A DNA stretch of 37,880 nt, taken from Rhodoplanes serenus. Lineage in GTDB: Bacteria > Pseudomonadota > Alphaproteobacteria > Rhizobiales > Xanthobacteraceae. The notes under the pieces are model-generated. The model was given only the letters and a program-made list of their open reading frames with translations. It was not told the origin of the DNA and searched no databases. Positions within the stretch are counted from its first letter, which is position 1. Every line of letters begins with the position of its first letter. The stretch is taken from assembly GCA_945897515.1 (NCBI GenBank), contig CAMDFO010000040.1, forward strand, positions 1-37,880, read 5' to 3'. A program made the translations under genes and the position numbers. Positions 15,383-25,394 of this stretch are shown here, one piece after another.

Positions 15383-18337
15383 TCAGCCCAGCGCCTCATC
15401 GAGCAATTGCTTGAGCTGTGCCAAGTGCTTCGACATCTGGCCGACGGCGGTCGATGCCGAGGCCGGACGCGTGGCATAGCGCGGCCGCTTGGTCTTGGCG
15501 CCGATCTGGTTGAGCACCCATTCGAGATAGTGCTCGACGAAGTGCCACGCGCCCATGTTGCGCGGCTCCTCCTGGGCCCAGACGAACTCCGCCTGCTTGA
15601 AGCGGCCAAGCTCGATCACCAGCGCCTTGGTCGGGAATGGATAGAGCTGCTCGACGCGCAGGATGTAGATGTCGTCGATCCCGCGCTTCTCGCGATCCTC
15701 GTAGAGATCGTAATAGACCTTGCCGGAGCACAGGATGACGCGGCGGATCTTGTCGTCCGGAACGAGCTTGATCTTCTCGTCCGGCAGGAGCTGCGCGTCG
15801 TCCCACAGCACGCGATGGAAGGTGGTGCCGGTCGCCATCTCGTCGAGGCGGGAGACCGCGCGCTTGTGGCGCAGCAGCGACTTCGGGGTCATCAGGATCA
15901 GGGGTTTTCGGATTTCGCGCCGAAGCTGGCGGCGGATCGCGTGGAAGTAGTTCGCCGGCGTGGTGATGTTGGCGACCTGCATGTTGTCTTCCGCGCACAT
16001 CTGCAGGAAGCGCTCGAGCCGTGCCGAGGAATGCTCCGGTCCCTGGCCTTCGTAGCCATGCGGGAGGAGGCACACCAGACCGGACATCCGCAGCCATTTG
16101 CGCTCGCCCGACGAGATAAACTGGTCGAACACGACTTGCGCACCGTTGGCGAAGTCGCCGAACTGCGCCTCCCACAGCGTCAGCGCGTTCGGCTCGGCAA
16201 GCGAATAGCCGTACTCGAAGCCGAGCACGGCTTCTTCCGAGAGCATCGAGTTGACGACCTCGAAGCGGCCCTGCTTGTCCGCGAGGTGATTGAGCGGCGT
16301 GAGCCGGTCCTCGTTCTCCTGGTCGATCAGGACGGAATGGCGCTGCGAGAACGTGCCGCGCTCGCTGTCCTGGCCGGACAGCCGCACCGGATTGCCATCG
16401 AGCAGCAGCGAGCCGAACGCCAGCGCCTCGCCGGTGGCCCAGTCGATGCCCTGCCCGGTTTCGATCGCCTTCGCCCGCGCGTCGATGAAGCGCTGCACCG
16501 TGCGGTGAACGTGGAAGCCCTGCGGCACGGTGGTCAGCTTGCGGCCGATGTCCTTGAGAACGTCGGGCGCAACGCCGGTGTTGCCGCGCCGCGGATTGTC
16601 GGCCGCGCTCGCGGGCTTCATCCCGGCCCAGCGGCCGTCGAGCCAGTCCGCGCTGTTCGGGCGGTAGTTCTGGCTCGCCTCCTGTTCGGCATCGAGCCGG
16701 GCGCGCCAGTCGGCACGCATCTTCTCGACTTCGCCCTCGGTGACGACGCCCTCGGCGACCAGCTTCTTGGCGTAGATCTCCAGCGTCGACGGATGCGAGC
16801 GGATCTTCTTGTACATCAACGGCTGGGTGAACGCCGGCTCGTCGCCCTCATTGTGGCCGAAGCGGCGGTAGCAGAACATGTCGACGACCACCGGCTTCTG
16901 GAATTTCTGCCGGAACTCGGTCGCGATCTTGGCCGCGAACACCACCGCCTCCGGGTCGTCGCCGTTGGCGTGGAAGATCGGCGCCTCGATCATCTTGGCG
17001 ACGTCGGACGGATATGGCGACGAACGCGAGTAGCGCGGATATGTGGTGAAGCCGATCTGGTTGTTGACGATGAAATGCACCGAGCCGCCGGTGCGATGGC
17101 CGCGCAGTCCCGAGAGCCCGAAGCATTCGGCGATGACGCCCTGGCCCGCAAAGGCCGCGTCGCCCGAGATCAGCAGCGGCATCACCATGGTGCGGTCGTC
17201 GCGGGTCGCACCGAATTGATCCTGCTTGGCGCGCACCTTTCCGAGCACCACCGGATTGACGATTTCCAGGTGCGACGGATTGGCGGTGAGCGACAGGTGC
17301 ACGCGGTTGCCGTCGAACTCACGGTCCGATGAGGCGCCGAGGTGATACTTCACATCGCCGGAGCCTTCGATCTCGTCGGGCGACGACGAGCCGCCCTTAA
17401 ACTCATGGAAGATGGCGCGGTGCGGCTTGTTCAAAACCTGCGCCAGCACGTTCATGCGGCCGCGGTGCGCCATGCCGATGACGATATCTTTGACGCCGAG
17501 CGCGCCGCCGCGCTTGATGATCTGTTCCAGCGCCGGGATCATCGATTCCGCGCCGTCGAGTCCGAAGCGCTTGGTGCCGGTGTATTTCAGGTCGCAGAAT
17601 TTCTCGAAGCCCTCGGCCTCCACCAGCTTGCTCAGGATCGCGCGCTTGCCCTCGCGGGTGAACGTGATCTCCTTGTCCTTGCCCTCGATCCTGGCCTGCA
17701 GCCAACCCTTCTGCTCGGGATCGGAGATGTGCATGAACTCGACGCCAAGCGTCTGGCAATAGGTGCGGCGCAGGATCGCCACGATCTCGCGCAGCGTTGC
17801 GAATTCGAGACCCATCACCTTGTCGAGGAAGATCTTGCGGTCGTGGTCGGCCTCGGTGAAACCGTAGTGCCGGGGATCGAGCTCCTCGTCGGCCTTCGGG
17901 CCCTCGATGCCGAGAGGGTCGAGGTTGGCGTGATAATGGCCGCGCATGCGGTAGGCACGGATCAGCATCAGCGCGTGGATCGAATCGCGCGTCGCCTGCT
18001 GGACGTCGGCCGCGGACAGCTCGACGCCCTTGGCCTGCGACTTGGCGCGAACCTTGTCGCCGAGGACTTTCTCGGTTGCGCTCCAGTCGCCGGTCAGCGC
18101 GGCGATCAGGTCGCCGTCGGCGTGCGGGATGCTGGGCCGCTTCCACGACGGGCCGCTGGCGTTCTGTTCGATGTCGCCGGGATTGTCTTTGAGGCTCTCG
18201 AAGAAAGCCTGCCACTCGGCGTCCACCGAGGCCGGATCGGAATCGTAGCGGGCGTGGAGGTCTTCGATATAGGCGGCGTTGCCGCCGTACAGGAAAGAAG
18301 TGCGGGCGAAAGCCGCATTCGCGTCTTGACGAGACAT
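15383..18337 (-). CDS. sucA: 2-oxoglutarate dehydrogenase E1 component, 984 aa
   Basis: E1 decarboxylates 2-oxoglutarate with thiamine diphosphate and succinylates the lipoyl arm of SucB. The N-terminal segment FLYGGNAAYIEDLHARY is the short E2-interacting part typical of SucA. The TPP site appears as GDAAFAGQGVIAE followed by NNQIGFTT, and IGMAHRGRMNVL is the conserved active-site strand. The transketolase-like C-terminal half includes LLPHGYEGQGPEHSSARLER and ends with the EEPRNMGAW motif. Length is slightly above that of the E. coli enzyme (933), as usual in Alphaproteobacteria. GAGG lies ten bases before the ATG. The 130 bases upstream to sucD hold a small perfect hairpin, CCAGCC/GGCTGG at 18358-18372, in the leader. 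A separate sucA promoter there is possible but I could not identify one. Confidence 0.98.
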   Translation of the reverse strand: MSRQDANAAFARTSFLYGGNAAYIEDLHARYDSDPASVDAEWQAFFESLKDNPGDIEQNASGPSWKRPSIPHADGDLIAALTGDWSATEKVLGDKVRAKSQAKGVELSAADVQQATRDSIHALMLIRAYRMRGHYHANLDPLGIEGPKADEELDPRHYGFTEADHDRKIFLDKVMGLEFATLREIVAILRRTYCQTLGVEFMHISDPEQKGWLQARIEGKDKEITFTREGKRAILSKLVEAEGFEKFCDLKYTGTKRFGLDGAESMIPALEQIIKRGGALGVKDIVIGMAHRGRMNVLAQVLNKPHRAIFHEFKGGSSSPDEIEGSGDVKYHLGASSDREFDGNRVHLSLTANPSHLEIVNPVVLGKVRAKQDQFGATRDDRTMVMPLLISGDAAFAGQGVIAECFGLSGLRGHRTGGSVHFIVNNQIGFTTYPRYSRSSPYPSDVAKMIEAPIFHANGDDPEAVVFAAKIATEFRQKFQKPVVVDMFCYRRFGHNEGDEPAFTQPLMYKKIRSHPSTLEIYAKKLVAEGVVTEGEVEKMRADWRARLDAEQEASQNYRPNSADWLDGRWAGMKPASAADNPRRGNTGVAPDVLKDIGRKLTTVPQGFHVHRTVQRFIDARAKAIETGQGIDWATGEALAFGSLLLDGNPVRLSGQDSERGTFSQRHSVLIDQENEDRLTPLNHLADKQGRFEVVNSMLSEEAVLGFEYGYSLAEPNALTLWEAQFGDFANGAQVVFDQFISSGERKWLRMSGLVCLLPHGYEGQGPEHSSARLERFLQMCAEDNMQVANITTPANYFHAIRRQLRREIRKPLILMTPKSLLRHKRAVSRLDEMATGTTFHRVLWDDAQLLPDEKIKLVPDDKIRRVILCSGKVYYDLYEDREKRGIDDIYILRVEQLYPFPTKALVIELGRFKQAEFVWAQEEPRNMGAWHFVEHYLEWVLNQIGAKTKRPRYATRPASASTAVGQMSKHLAQLKQLLDEALG

Positions 18338-18467
18338 CTCGAGTCCTCAGCGAGGCACCAGCCTCGGGCTGGCGGCGCATAGGCAAGTGAACCCGCGACC
18401 GCCGACGATCCGACTTATGACTCAGATGTATGTCAGGCGAAAGGCTGCAAAAGGCCTAAGGACTGAA

Positions 18468-19352
18468 TCAAGATTTCAGTAGTTCGACCAACGTCCGCCC
18501 GATCCGAGCCGGAGACGGTGATACCTTGATTCCTGCGGATTCCATTGCCGTAATTTTGGACTCCGCGTCACCCTTGCCGCCCGCGATGATCGCGCCGGCA
18601 TGGCCCATGCGGCGCCCGGGCGGCGCGGTGCGGCCGGCGATGAAGCCAACCATCGGCTTCTTGCGGCCCTTTTTAGCCTCGTCCTTGAGGAATTGCGCGG
18701 CGTCCTCCTCGGACTGGCCGCCGATCTCGCCGATCATGACGATGGCTTCGGTCGCAGGGTCAGCCAGGAACATCTCCAGACCTTCGATGAAATCCATGCC
18801 CTTCACCGGATCGCCGCCGATGCCGAGCGCCGTGGTCTGGCCGAGCCCTTCGCGCGAGGTCTGGAACACCGCCTCATAGGTCAGCGTGCCGGAGCGCGAC
18901 ACGATGCCGACCTTGCCGGGCTTGAAGATCGAAGCTGGCATGATGCCGATCTTGCATTCGCCCGCGGTCATCACGCCCGGGCAGTTCGGGCCGATCAGCC
19001 GCGACTTCGAACCGGACAGCGAGCGCTTGACCTTGACCATGTCCAGCACCGGGATGCCCTCGGTGATGCAGACGATCAGCGAAATCTCTGCCTCGATCGC
19101 CTCGGCGATGGCGTCGGCCGCGCCGGCCGGCGGCACGTAGATCACGCTGGCGTCGGCGCCGGTTTTTTCCTTGGCCTCGACAACGGTATCGAACACCGGA
19201 AGGCCGAGATGGGTGGCGCCGCCTTTGCCCGGCGAGGTGCCGCCGACCATTTTCGTTCCGTAGGCGATGGCCTGCTCGGAATGGAAGGTGCCGTTCTTGC
19301 CGGTGAAGCCCTGGCAGATGACTTTGGTGTTCTTGCCGACGAGAATCGCCAT
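18468..19352 (-). CDS. sucD: Succinyl-CoA synthetase alpha subunit, 294 aa
   Basis: This subunit binds CoA and carries the phosphorylated histidine of succinyl-CoA synthetase, which makes ATP or GTP from succinyl-CoA. The CoA-binding Rossmann domain starts [20 protein letters not shown], the GPNCPGVMT segment follows, and the phospho-histidine is H251 in [13 protein letters not shown]. Length fits the family. The ATG is separated by one base from the stop of sucC (TGACATG), so the two subunits are translationally coupled, as expected for a 1:1 complex. On the minus strand it precedes sucA by 130 bases. Confidence 0.98.
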   Translation of the reverse strand: MAILVGKNTKVICQGFTGKNGTFHSEQAIAYGTKMVGGTSPGKGGATHLGLPVFDTVVEAKEKTGADASVIYVPPAGAADAIAEAIEAEISLIVCITEGIPVLDMVKVKRSLSGSKSRLIGPNCPGVMTAGECKIGIMPASIFKPGKVGIVSRSGTLTYEAVFQTSREGLGQTTALGIGGDPVKGMDFIEGLEMFLADPATEAIVMIGEIGGQSEEDAAQFLKDEAKKGRKKPMVGFIAGRTAPPGRRMGHAGAIIAGGKGDAESKITAMESAGIKVSPSPARIGRTLVELLKS

Positions 19353-19353
19353 G

Positions 19354-20523
<1,170 letters not shown>

Positions 20524-20540
20524 GCGTCCCCACCCGAATG

Positions 20541-20567
20541 AAAAATCGCCCGCTTCATGCGGGCGAT
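20541..20567 (-). terminator. Intrinsic terminator or attenuator between mdh and sucC
   Basis: On the minus strand, nine bases after the mdh stop, ATCGCCCGC (20567-20559) pairs perfectly with GCGGGCGAT (20553-20545) around a five-base loop and runs into TTTT. That is a good Rho-independent shape. Because it lies upstream of sucC it could reduce read-through and set the ratio of Mdh to the downstream enzymes. Confidence 0.7.
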
Positions 20568-20576
20568 GATTGCGAC

Positions 20577-21611
<1,035 letters not shown>

Positions 21612-21664
21612 TCAAACCGTTCAAGTCAGAGCCGAGTACAAGACCATTGTGCCAGCCTTAATAC

Positions 21665-21670
21665 ATTATA
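21665..21670 (-). promoter_or_regulatory. Extended -10 promoter element upstream of mdh
   Basis: Read on the minus strand, TGG immediately precedes TATAAT, giving the extended -10 form TGnTATAAT. Transcription would start near 21658, leaving a leader of about 110 bases before mdh. No good -35 hexamer lies 16-18 bases upstream, which extended -10 promoters can tolerate. Confidence 0.45.
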
Positions 21671-21724
21671 CCAGCCCTCAAACGCAGATTTTTCCTATCT
21701 CGCTGCGCCGCAGCATTTTGGCAG

Positions 21725-22894
21725 CTACGTCTCGACGATGCCTTCGGTCGAGCCGCTCGCCGCGGAGTCCCGGCGGCCATGCGGCAGCGCCAGATAGGAC
21801 TGCGACCGCATTTCGATCAGCCGCGAGGCGGTGCGTTTGAACTCGCTGGCCTCGTAGCCATCGGTCGCCTCGTAGAGGCCATCGGGTTCGGCTTCAGCCG
21901 AAGCCACGAGCTTCACCGCGTGATCGTAGAGCGTGTCGATCAGGATGATGAAGCGCTTGGCGGCGTTGCGCCGATCGAAGTCCATGACCGGAATCCGGTC
22001 GATGATCAGCGTGTGAAACTCGTGCGCGACCCGCAGGTAGTCGGCGGCGCCGAGCGGCTGCTCGCACAGATCGTGAAAGAAAAAACGCGCGACGCCCATC
22101 GCCGCTCGCGGCACCCGCAGCCGCCGGCCCTTGATCGCGAGCTCCTGCGGCATGCCGCTGTCGCTGCCGACCAGCCGGCGCCATGCGGCGTCGAGCGCGG
22201 CTGAGGCGTCATCGTCCGCAGGCACATACCAGACTTGGCGGCCGGCGAGCTTTTCCAATCGGAAATCGGTGCGTGCGTCGAGGCGCAGCACCTCCATGTG
22301 TTTCTGGATCATTCCGATGAACGGCACGAACAGCGCGCGGTTCAGGCCGCCCTTGTAGAGCTCGTCCGGGGCCACGTTCGACGTTGCCACCACCACCACG
22401 CCCAGCTCGAACAGCCGCGCGAACAGCCGACCGAGGATCATGGCGTCGGCGATGTCGGTGATGTGAAACTCGTCGAAACAGAGCAGCCAGCTTTCCTCGG
22501 CGATCTCGGCGGCGGTCAGCCGGATCGGATCCCCGTCGGAAATTTCGCCGTCCTTGATCTGCTGGCGGTACGTGCGGACGCGCTCATGCACATCCGCCAT
22601 GAACTCGTGGAAATGCGCGCGGCGCTTGCGCACCACCGGCGATGCTTCGAAGAACAGATCCATCAGCATGGTCTTGCCGCGGCCCACGTCGCCGTGGATG
22701 TAGAGTCCGGTGGCGGCATGGTCGGGCTCGCTGTTGCCGAACAGCCAACCGATCGGACTGGAGCGTCGTTCCTTGCGGCGCGCGACGACCCGCCCTTCCA
22801 GCGCGGTCAGCCGCGCCAGCAACGCCTCCTGCGCCCGGTCGCGGTCGATTTTCCGGAGGGTGACCAGGGCTTCGTAAAGCTCGCGCGCGGACAT
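21725..22894 (-). CDS. zapE: Cell division protein ZapE (AFG1-like ATPase), 389 aa
   Basis: ZapE is an AFG1-family AAA-type ATPase that associates with the FtsZ ring in E. coli. The Walker A motif GDVGRGKT is at residues 68-75, followed by MLMDLFFE. HFHEFMADVHERV is the family-specific helix, and the Walker B box is LLCFDEFHITDIADA with D141 and E142. Arginine-finger-type residues follow in the TSNVAPDELY region. Length matches bacterial ZapE. The C-terminal 30 residues are polar and variable. The gene is often found beside mdh-suc in Hyphomicrobiales, so its place here is expected. I see no strong ribosome site upstream of the ATG. Confidence 0.93.
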   Translation of the reverse strand: MSARELYEALVTLRKIDRDRAQEALLARLTALEGRVVARRKERRSSPIGWLFGNSEPDHAATGLYIHGDVGRGKTMLMDLFFEASPVVRKRRAHFHEFMADVHERVRTYRQQIKDGEISDGDPIRLTAAEIAEESWLLCFDEFHITDIADAMILGRLFARLFELGVVVVATSNVAPDELYKGGLNRALFVPFIGMIQKHMEVLRLDARTDFRLEKLAGRQVWYVPADDDASAALDAAWRRLVGSDSGMPQELAIKGRRLRVPRAAMGVARFFFHDLCEQPLGAADYLRVAHEFHTLIIDRIPVMDFDRRNAAKRFIILIDTLYDHAVKLVASAEAEPDGLYEATDGYEASEFKRTASRLIEMRSQSYLALPHGRRDSAASGSTEGIVET

Positions 22895-23027
22895 GGCAGC
22901 AAAGTCGCATTTTTAGACGAAATTTCAATGCCCTAGATGAGACCTGGCAAGGTTTGCGTCGCGTTAACGAAGTAGCTGGGATTGACGCCTATCGTACGCC
23001 TCGCCGTTGCGTATTGAGGAGCGTGAG

Positions 23028-23447
23028 ATGGCCACCAAGCTCGAACTTCGCGGAACCGAAATTCGCGTCCTGGGACCGGCCGGCATCGAGGACTACCACG
23101 CTCACCTAGTGCGACTTGATCGCAATAGCCGCTTTCCGGGCACCGATGACCGCGCCATCGATGCTCATTGTCTGGGTCTGGTTTCGGCCGGGGTGATCCT
23201 GGTTGGTGTGTACGTCAACGGCACGATGCGGGCCGGGGCCGAGATCGTGCCCGACCGCACAGCCCGCCGCGCCGATGCCGCGATCACGATCGAGGACGGC
23301 TTTCATGACCGAGGCTTCGAGCGCGAGCTGACCGAGCGCATCATCGACGAGGCGCGGCGCTATCACCTGCACGACTTGCGGGTGCTGGAGCAGAGTGCGA
23401 TGCGGAGCTATCGCGTGCCGATCGCGGCATACGCCGCCAACGGATAG
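23028..23447 (+). CDS. GNAT-like acetyltransferase-fold protein, 139 aa
   Basis: The order of predicted elements fits a small GNAT fold: AHLVRLDRNSRF, the strand GVILVGVYVNGTMRAGAEIV, the strand ADAAITIEDGF, then the helix RGFERELTERIIDEARRYHL and strand HDLRVL. The usual acetyl-CoA loop (Q/R-x-x-G-x-G/A) is not clear; HDRGFE occupies that place. Activity is therefore uncertain and it may be a degenerate or regulatory relative. I start at 23028 because GAGGAG lies six bases upstream; the frame extends seven codons further without support. Its last 40 bases overlap the end of the convergent thpR gene. Confidence 0.7.
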   Translation: MATKLELRGTEIRVLGPAGIEDYHAHLVRLDRNSRFPGTDDRAIDAHCLGLVSAGVILVGVYVNGTMRAGAEIVPDRTARRADAAITIEDGFHDRGFERELTERIIDEARRYHLHDLRVLEQSAMRSYRVPIAAYAANG

Positions 23448-23965
23448 ACCGCCTCCTCGATATAAGGTCCGCCGCCGGTCGAGGCGCGCGAAGAGAACAG
23501 CACGAAACGCGACACCTGGAACGGCAGCGAGCGAAACATTCCGCGTGCCGAAAGATACTCCGCCACCTGCCGGCTGGAGCTGTCGCGCAGCCGCGCCAGC
23601 GTGACATGCGGCGTGTACTTGCGTCCCTCCGGCTCCAGCCCGGCCCGCCGCATCAACCGCTCGTGCTCGGCCTGCAAGTCCATCAGCGGCTGCGACGGCG
23701 CGACGTTCGCCACCAGCGCGCGCGGCTTGCGGCCGCCGAACGCGGACAGATCGTCGAGCCGCAGCTCGAAGCCCTCGCGCCGCACCTGGCCCAGCATATA
23801 GGCCGCCTCGCGCGCGACAACGTCGTCGACGTCGCCGATGAAACGCAGCGTGAGGTGATAGTTCTCCGGCTGCACCCAGCGCGCGCCCGGCAGTCCGCCG
23901 CGCAGCATGGACAGCGACTCGGCAACATCGGCGGGAATTTCGATTCCGGTGAACAGCCGGGGCAT
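23408..23965 (-). CDS. thpR: RNA 2',3'-cyclic phosphodiesterase (LigT/ThpR family), 185 aa
   Basis: This is a 2H phosphoesterase that opens 2',3'-cyclic phosphates on RNA ends. The N-terminus MPRLFTGIEIP is characteristic, and the two catalytic histidine motifs are H37-L-T39 in NYHLTLRFIG and H120-V-T122 in TPHVTLARL. Length is typical. The gene lies nine bases downstream of the tesA-like esterase on the same strand, so the two are probably co-transcribed, although their reactions are unrelated. Its 3' end overlaps the convergent GNAT-like gene by 40 bases, so both C-termini are encoded on opposite strands of the same DNA. Confidence 0.93.
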   Translation of the reverse strand: MPRLFTGIEIPADVAESLSMLRGGLPGARWVQPENYHLTLRFIGDVDDVVAREAAYMLGQVRREGFELRLDDLSAFGGRKPRALVANVAPSQPLMDLQAEHERLMRRAGLEPEGRKYTPHVTLARLRDSSSRQVAEYLSARGMFRSLPFQVSRFVLFSSRASTGGGPYIEEAVYPLAAYAAIGTR

Positions 23966-23974
23966 GTCGCAACC

Positions 23975-24679
23975 TCAGGACTTCTTCGCCTTCACGCGGG
24001 CCAGAAGCTCTTCGGCTTTCGGCACGATCCGCTCGACCACCGCCGTGATTCCCGCCGCGGTCGGGTGGATGCCGTCGCGCTGGTTGAGCTTCGGATCGGT
24101 GGCGATGCCGTCCAGAAAGAACCGATAGAAAACCACGTCGTGTTTTTCAGCCAGTTCCGAGAACACCGCGTTGAACGCCTGGGCATATTGTGGCCCGAAG
24201 TTGGGCGCCGCCAGCATCCCGCACAGCAGGACCTCGACGCCGCGCGCTTTCAAACGCGTCACGATCTTGTCCAGTGCGTCGCGGGTCACCTTGGGATCGA
24301 CACCGCGCAACATATCGTTGGCGCCGAGCCCGACGATCACCGCTTCGGTGCCCGGCGGCACCGACCAGTCGAGCCGACCGAGCCCGCCGGACGCGGTGTC
24401 GCCCGAAACACCGGCATTGGCGATTTCGACCGCATGGCCCTTGGCCTTCAGCGCCCTTTCCAGTTGCGCCGGAAACGCCGCACTCGCGGGCAACTGGTAG
24501 CCAGCCATCAGCGAATCGCCCAGGGCTACGACCTTGACCGGCCGGTCGGCGGCAACCGCCGGGGTCATGGCTGCGACACAGGCAACCCAAAGCGCAGCCG
24601 CACAGCGCTGGACCAGACCGGCCGGCTTCCCATATGAGCGGGGCCCGGGGTTCGAGCGGGCGCAGGCGAAAGGCCACAT
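23975..24679 (-). CDS. tesA: Periplasmic SGNH-hydrolase arylesterase, TesA-like, 234 aa
   Basis: This is an SGNH-fold esterase or lysophospholipase. The catalytic serine is S56 in GDSLMAGY, the oxyanion asparagine N121 in GLGANDML, and the D202-x-x-H205 pair in DGIHPTAAG. A hydrophobic stretch (residues 26-40) ending in AVAA gives an exported protein, with an unusually long polar segment of about 24 residues in front. I place the start at 24679 because GAGGTG lies eight bases upstream on this strand. That ATG shares the bases CATG with the ATG of the divergent ybbA gene. In E. coli tesA is also divergent from ybbA-ybbP, so the linkage is conserved and supports the name. Substrate preference is unknown. 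Confidence 0.88.
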   Translation of the reverse strand: MWPFACARSNPGPRSYGKPAGLVQRCAAALWVACVAAMTPAVAADRPVKVVALGDSLMAGYQLPASAAFPAQLERALKAKGHAVEIANAGVSGDTASGGLGRLDWSVPPGTEAVIVGLGANDMLRGVDPKVTRDALDKIVTRLKARGVEVLLCGMLAAPNFGPQYAQAFNAVFSELAEKHDVVFYRFFLDGIATDPKLNQRDGIHPTAAGITAVVERIVPKAEELLARVKAKKS

Positions 24680-25394
24680 GAACGACACCTCATTTGCTGA
24701 ACGCCGCCCGGCCATCGCGCTGTCCGGCGTCAATCTCTCGCTCGGCCGCGGCGCAGCGCGCGTTCATATCCTCAAGGACATCGACCTGCATATAGGGAGC
24801 GGTGAGGCCGTTGGCCTGGTCGGACCGTCCGGTTCCGGCAAATCGACGCTGCTGATGGTCATGGCCGGGCTGGAGCGGGCCGATGCCGGCTCGGTGGCGG
24901 TGGCGGGCCAGGACCTGGGCCCCATGGACGAGGACGCGCTGGCGCGTTTTCGCGGCCGAAACATCGGCATCGTCTTCCAGTCCTTCCACCTGATCCCGAC
25001 CATGACCGCGCTGGAGAACGTCTCAGTGCCGTTGGAACTCGCGGGCAATCCGGATGCATTCCGGATCGCCCAGGACGAACTCGCGAAGGTCGGCCTCGGC
25101 GAACGCCTGAGCCACTATCCGGCGCAGCTCTCCGGCGGCGAGCAGCAGCGGGTCGCGCTGGCCCGCGCACTGGCGCCCAGTCCTGCGATCCTCGTGGCCG
25201 ACGAACCGACCGGCAATCTCGACGAAGGCACCGGCAAGCAGATCATCGAGCTGCTGTTCAAGGGCCACGTCGAGCGCGGCACCACGCTCATTCTCGTGAC
25301 CCACGACACCGCGCTGGCGCAGCGCTGCGACCGCATCGTGCGGCTGCGCTCGGGGCGGGTGGAAAGCGCCGAGCGCGCACGGATGGGCGCGTGA
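24678..25394 (+). CDS. ybbA: ABC transporter ATP-binding protein, YbbA/LolD type, 238 aa
   Basis: This is a nucleotide-binding subunit of the LolD/MacB class. Walker [10 protein letters not shown] is at residues 49-57, the Q-loop at Q101 in VFQSFHLIP, the signature LSGGEQQR at 151-158, and Walker B with [13 protein letters not shown] from 174. [17 protein letters not shown] is typical of this class, which drives mechanotransmission or lipid and lipoprotein extraction rather than ordinary transport. AAAGG lies six bases before the ATG. The last four bases (GTGA) overlap the GTG start of the permease gene, so the two subunits are coupled. The role of YbbA-YbbP is poorly established. Confidence 0.93.
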   Translation: MNDTSFAERRPAIALSGVNLSLGRGAARVHILKDIDLHIGSGEAVGLVGPSGSGKSTLLMVMAGLERADAGSVAVAGQDLGPMDEDALARFRGRNIGIVFQSFHLIPTMTALENVSVPLELAGNPDAFRIAQDELAKVGLGERLSHYPAQLSGGEQQRVALARALAPSPAILVADEPTGNLDEGTGKQIIELLFKGHVERGTTLILVTHDTALAQRCDRIVRLRSGRVESAERARMGA

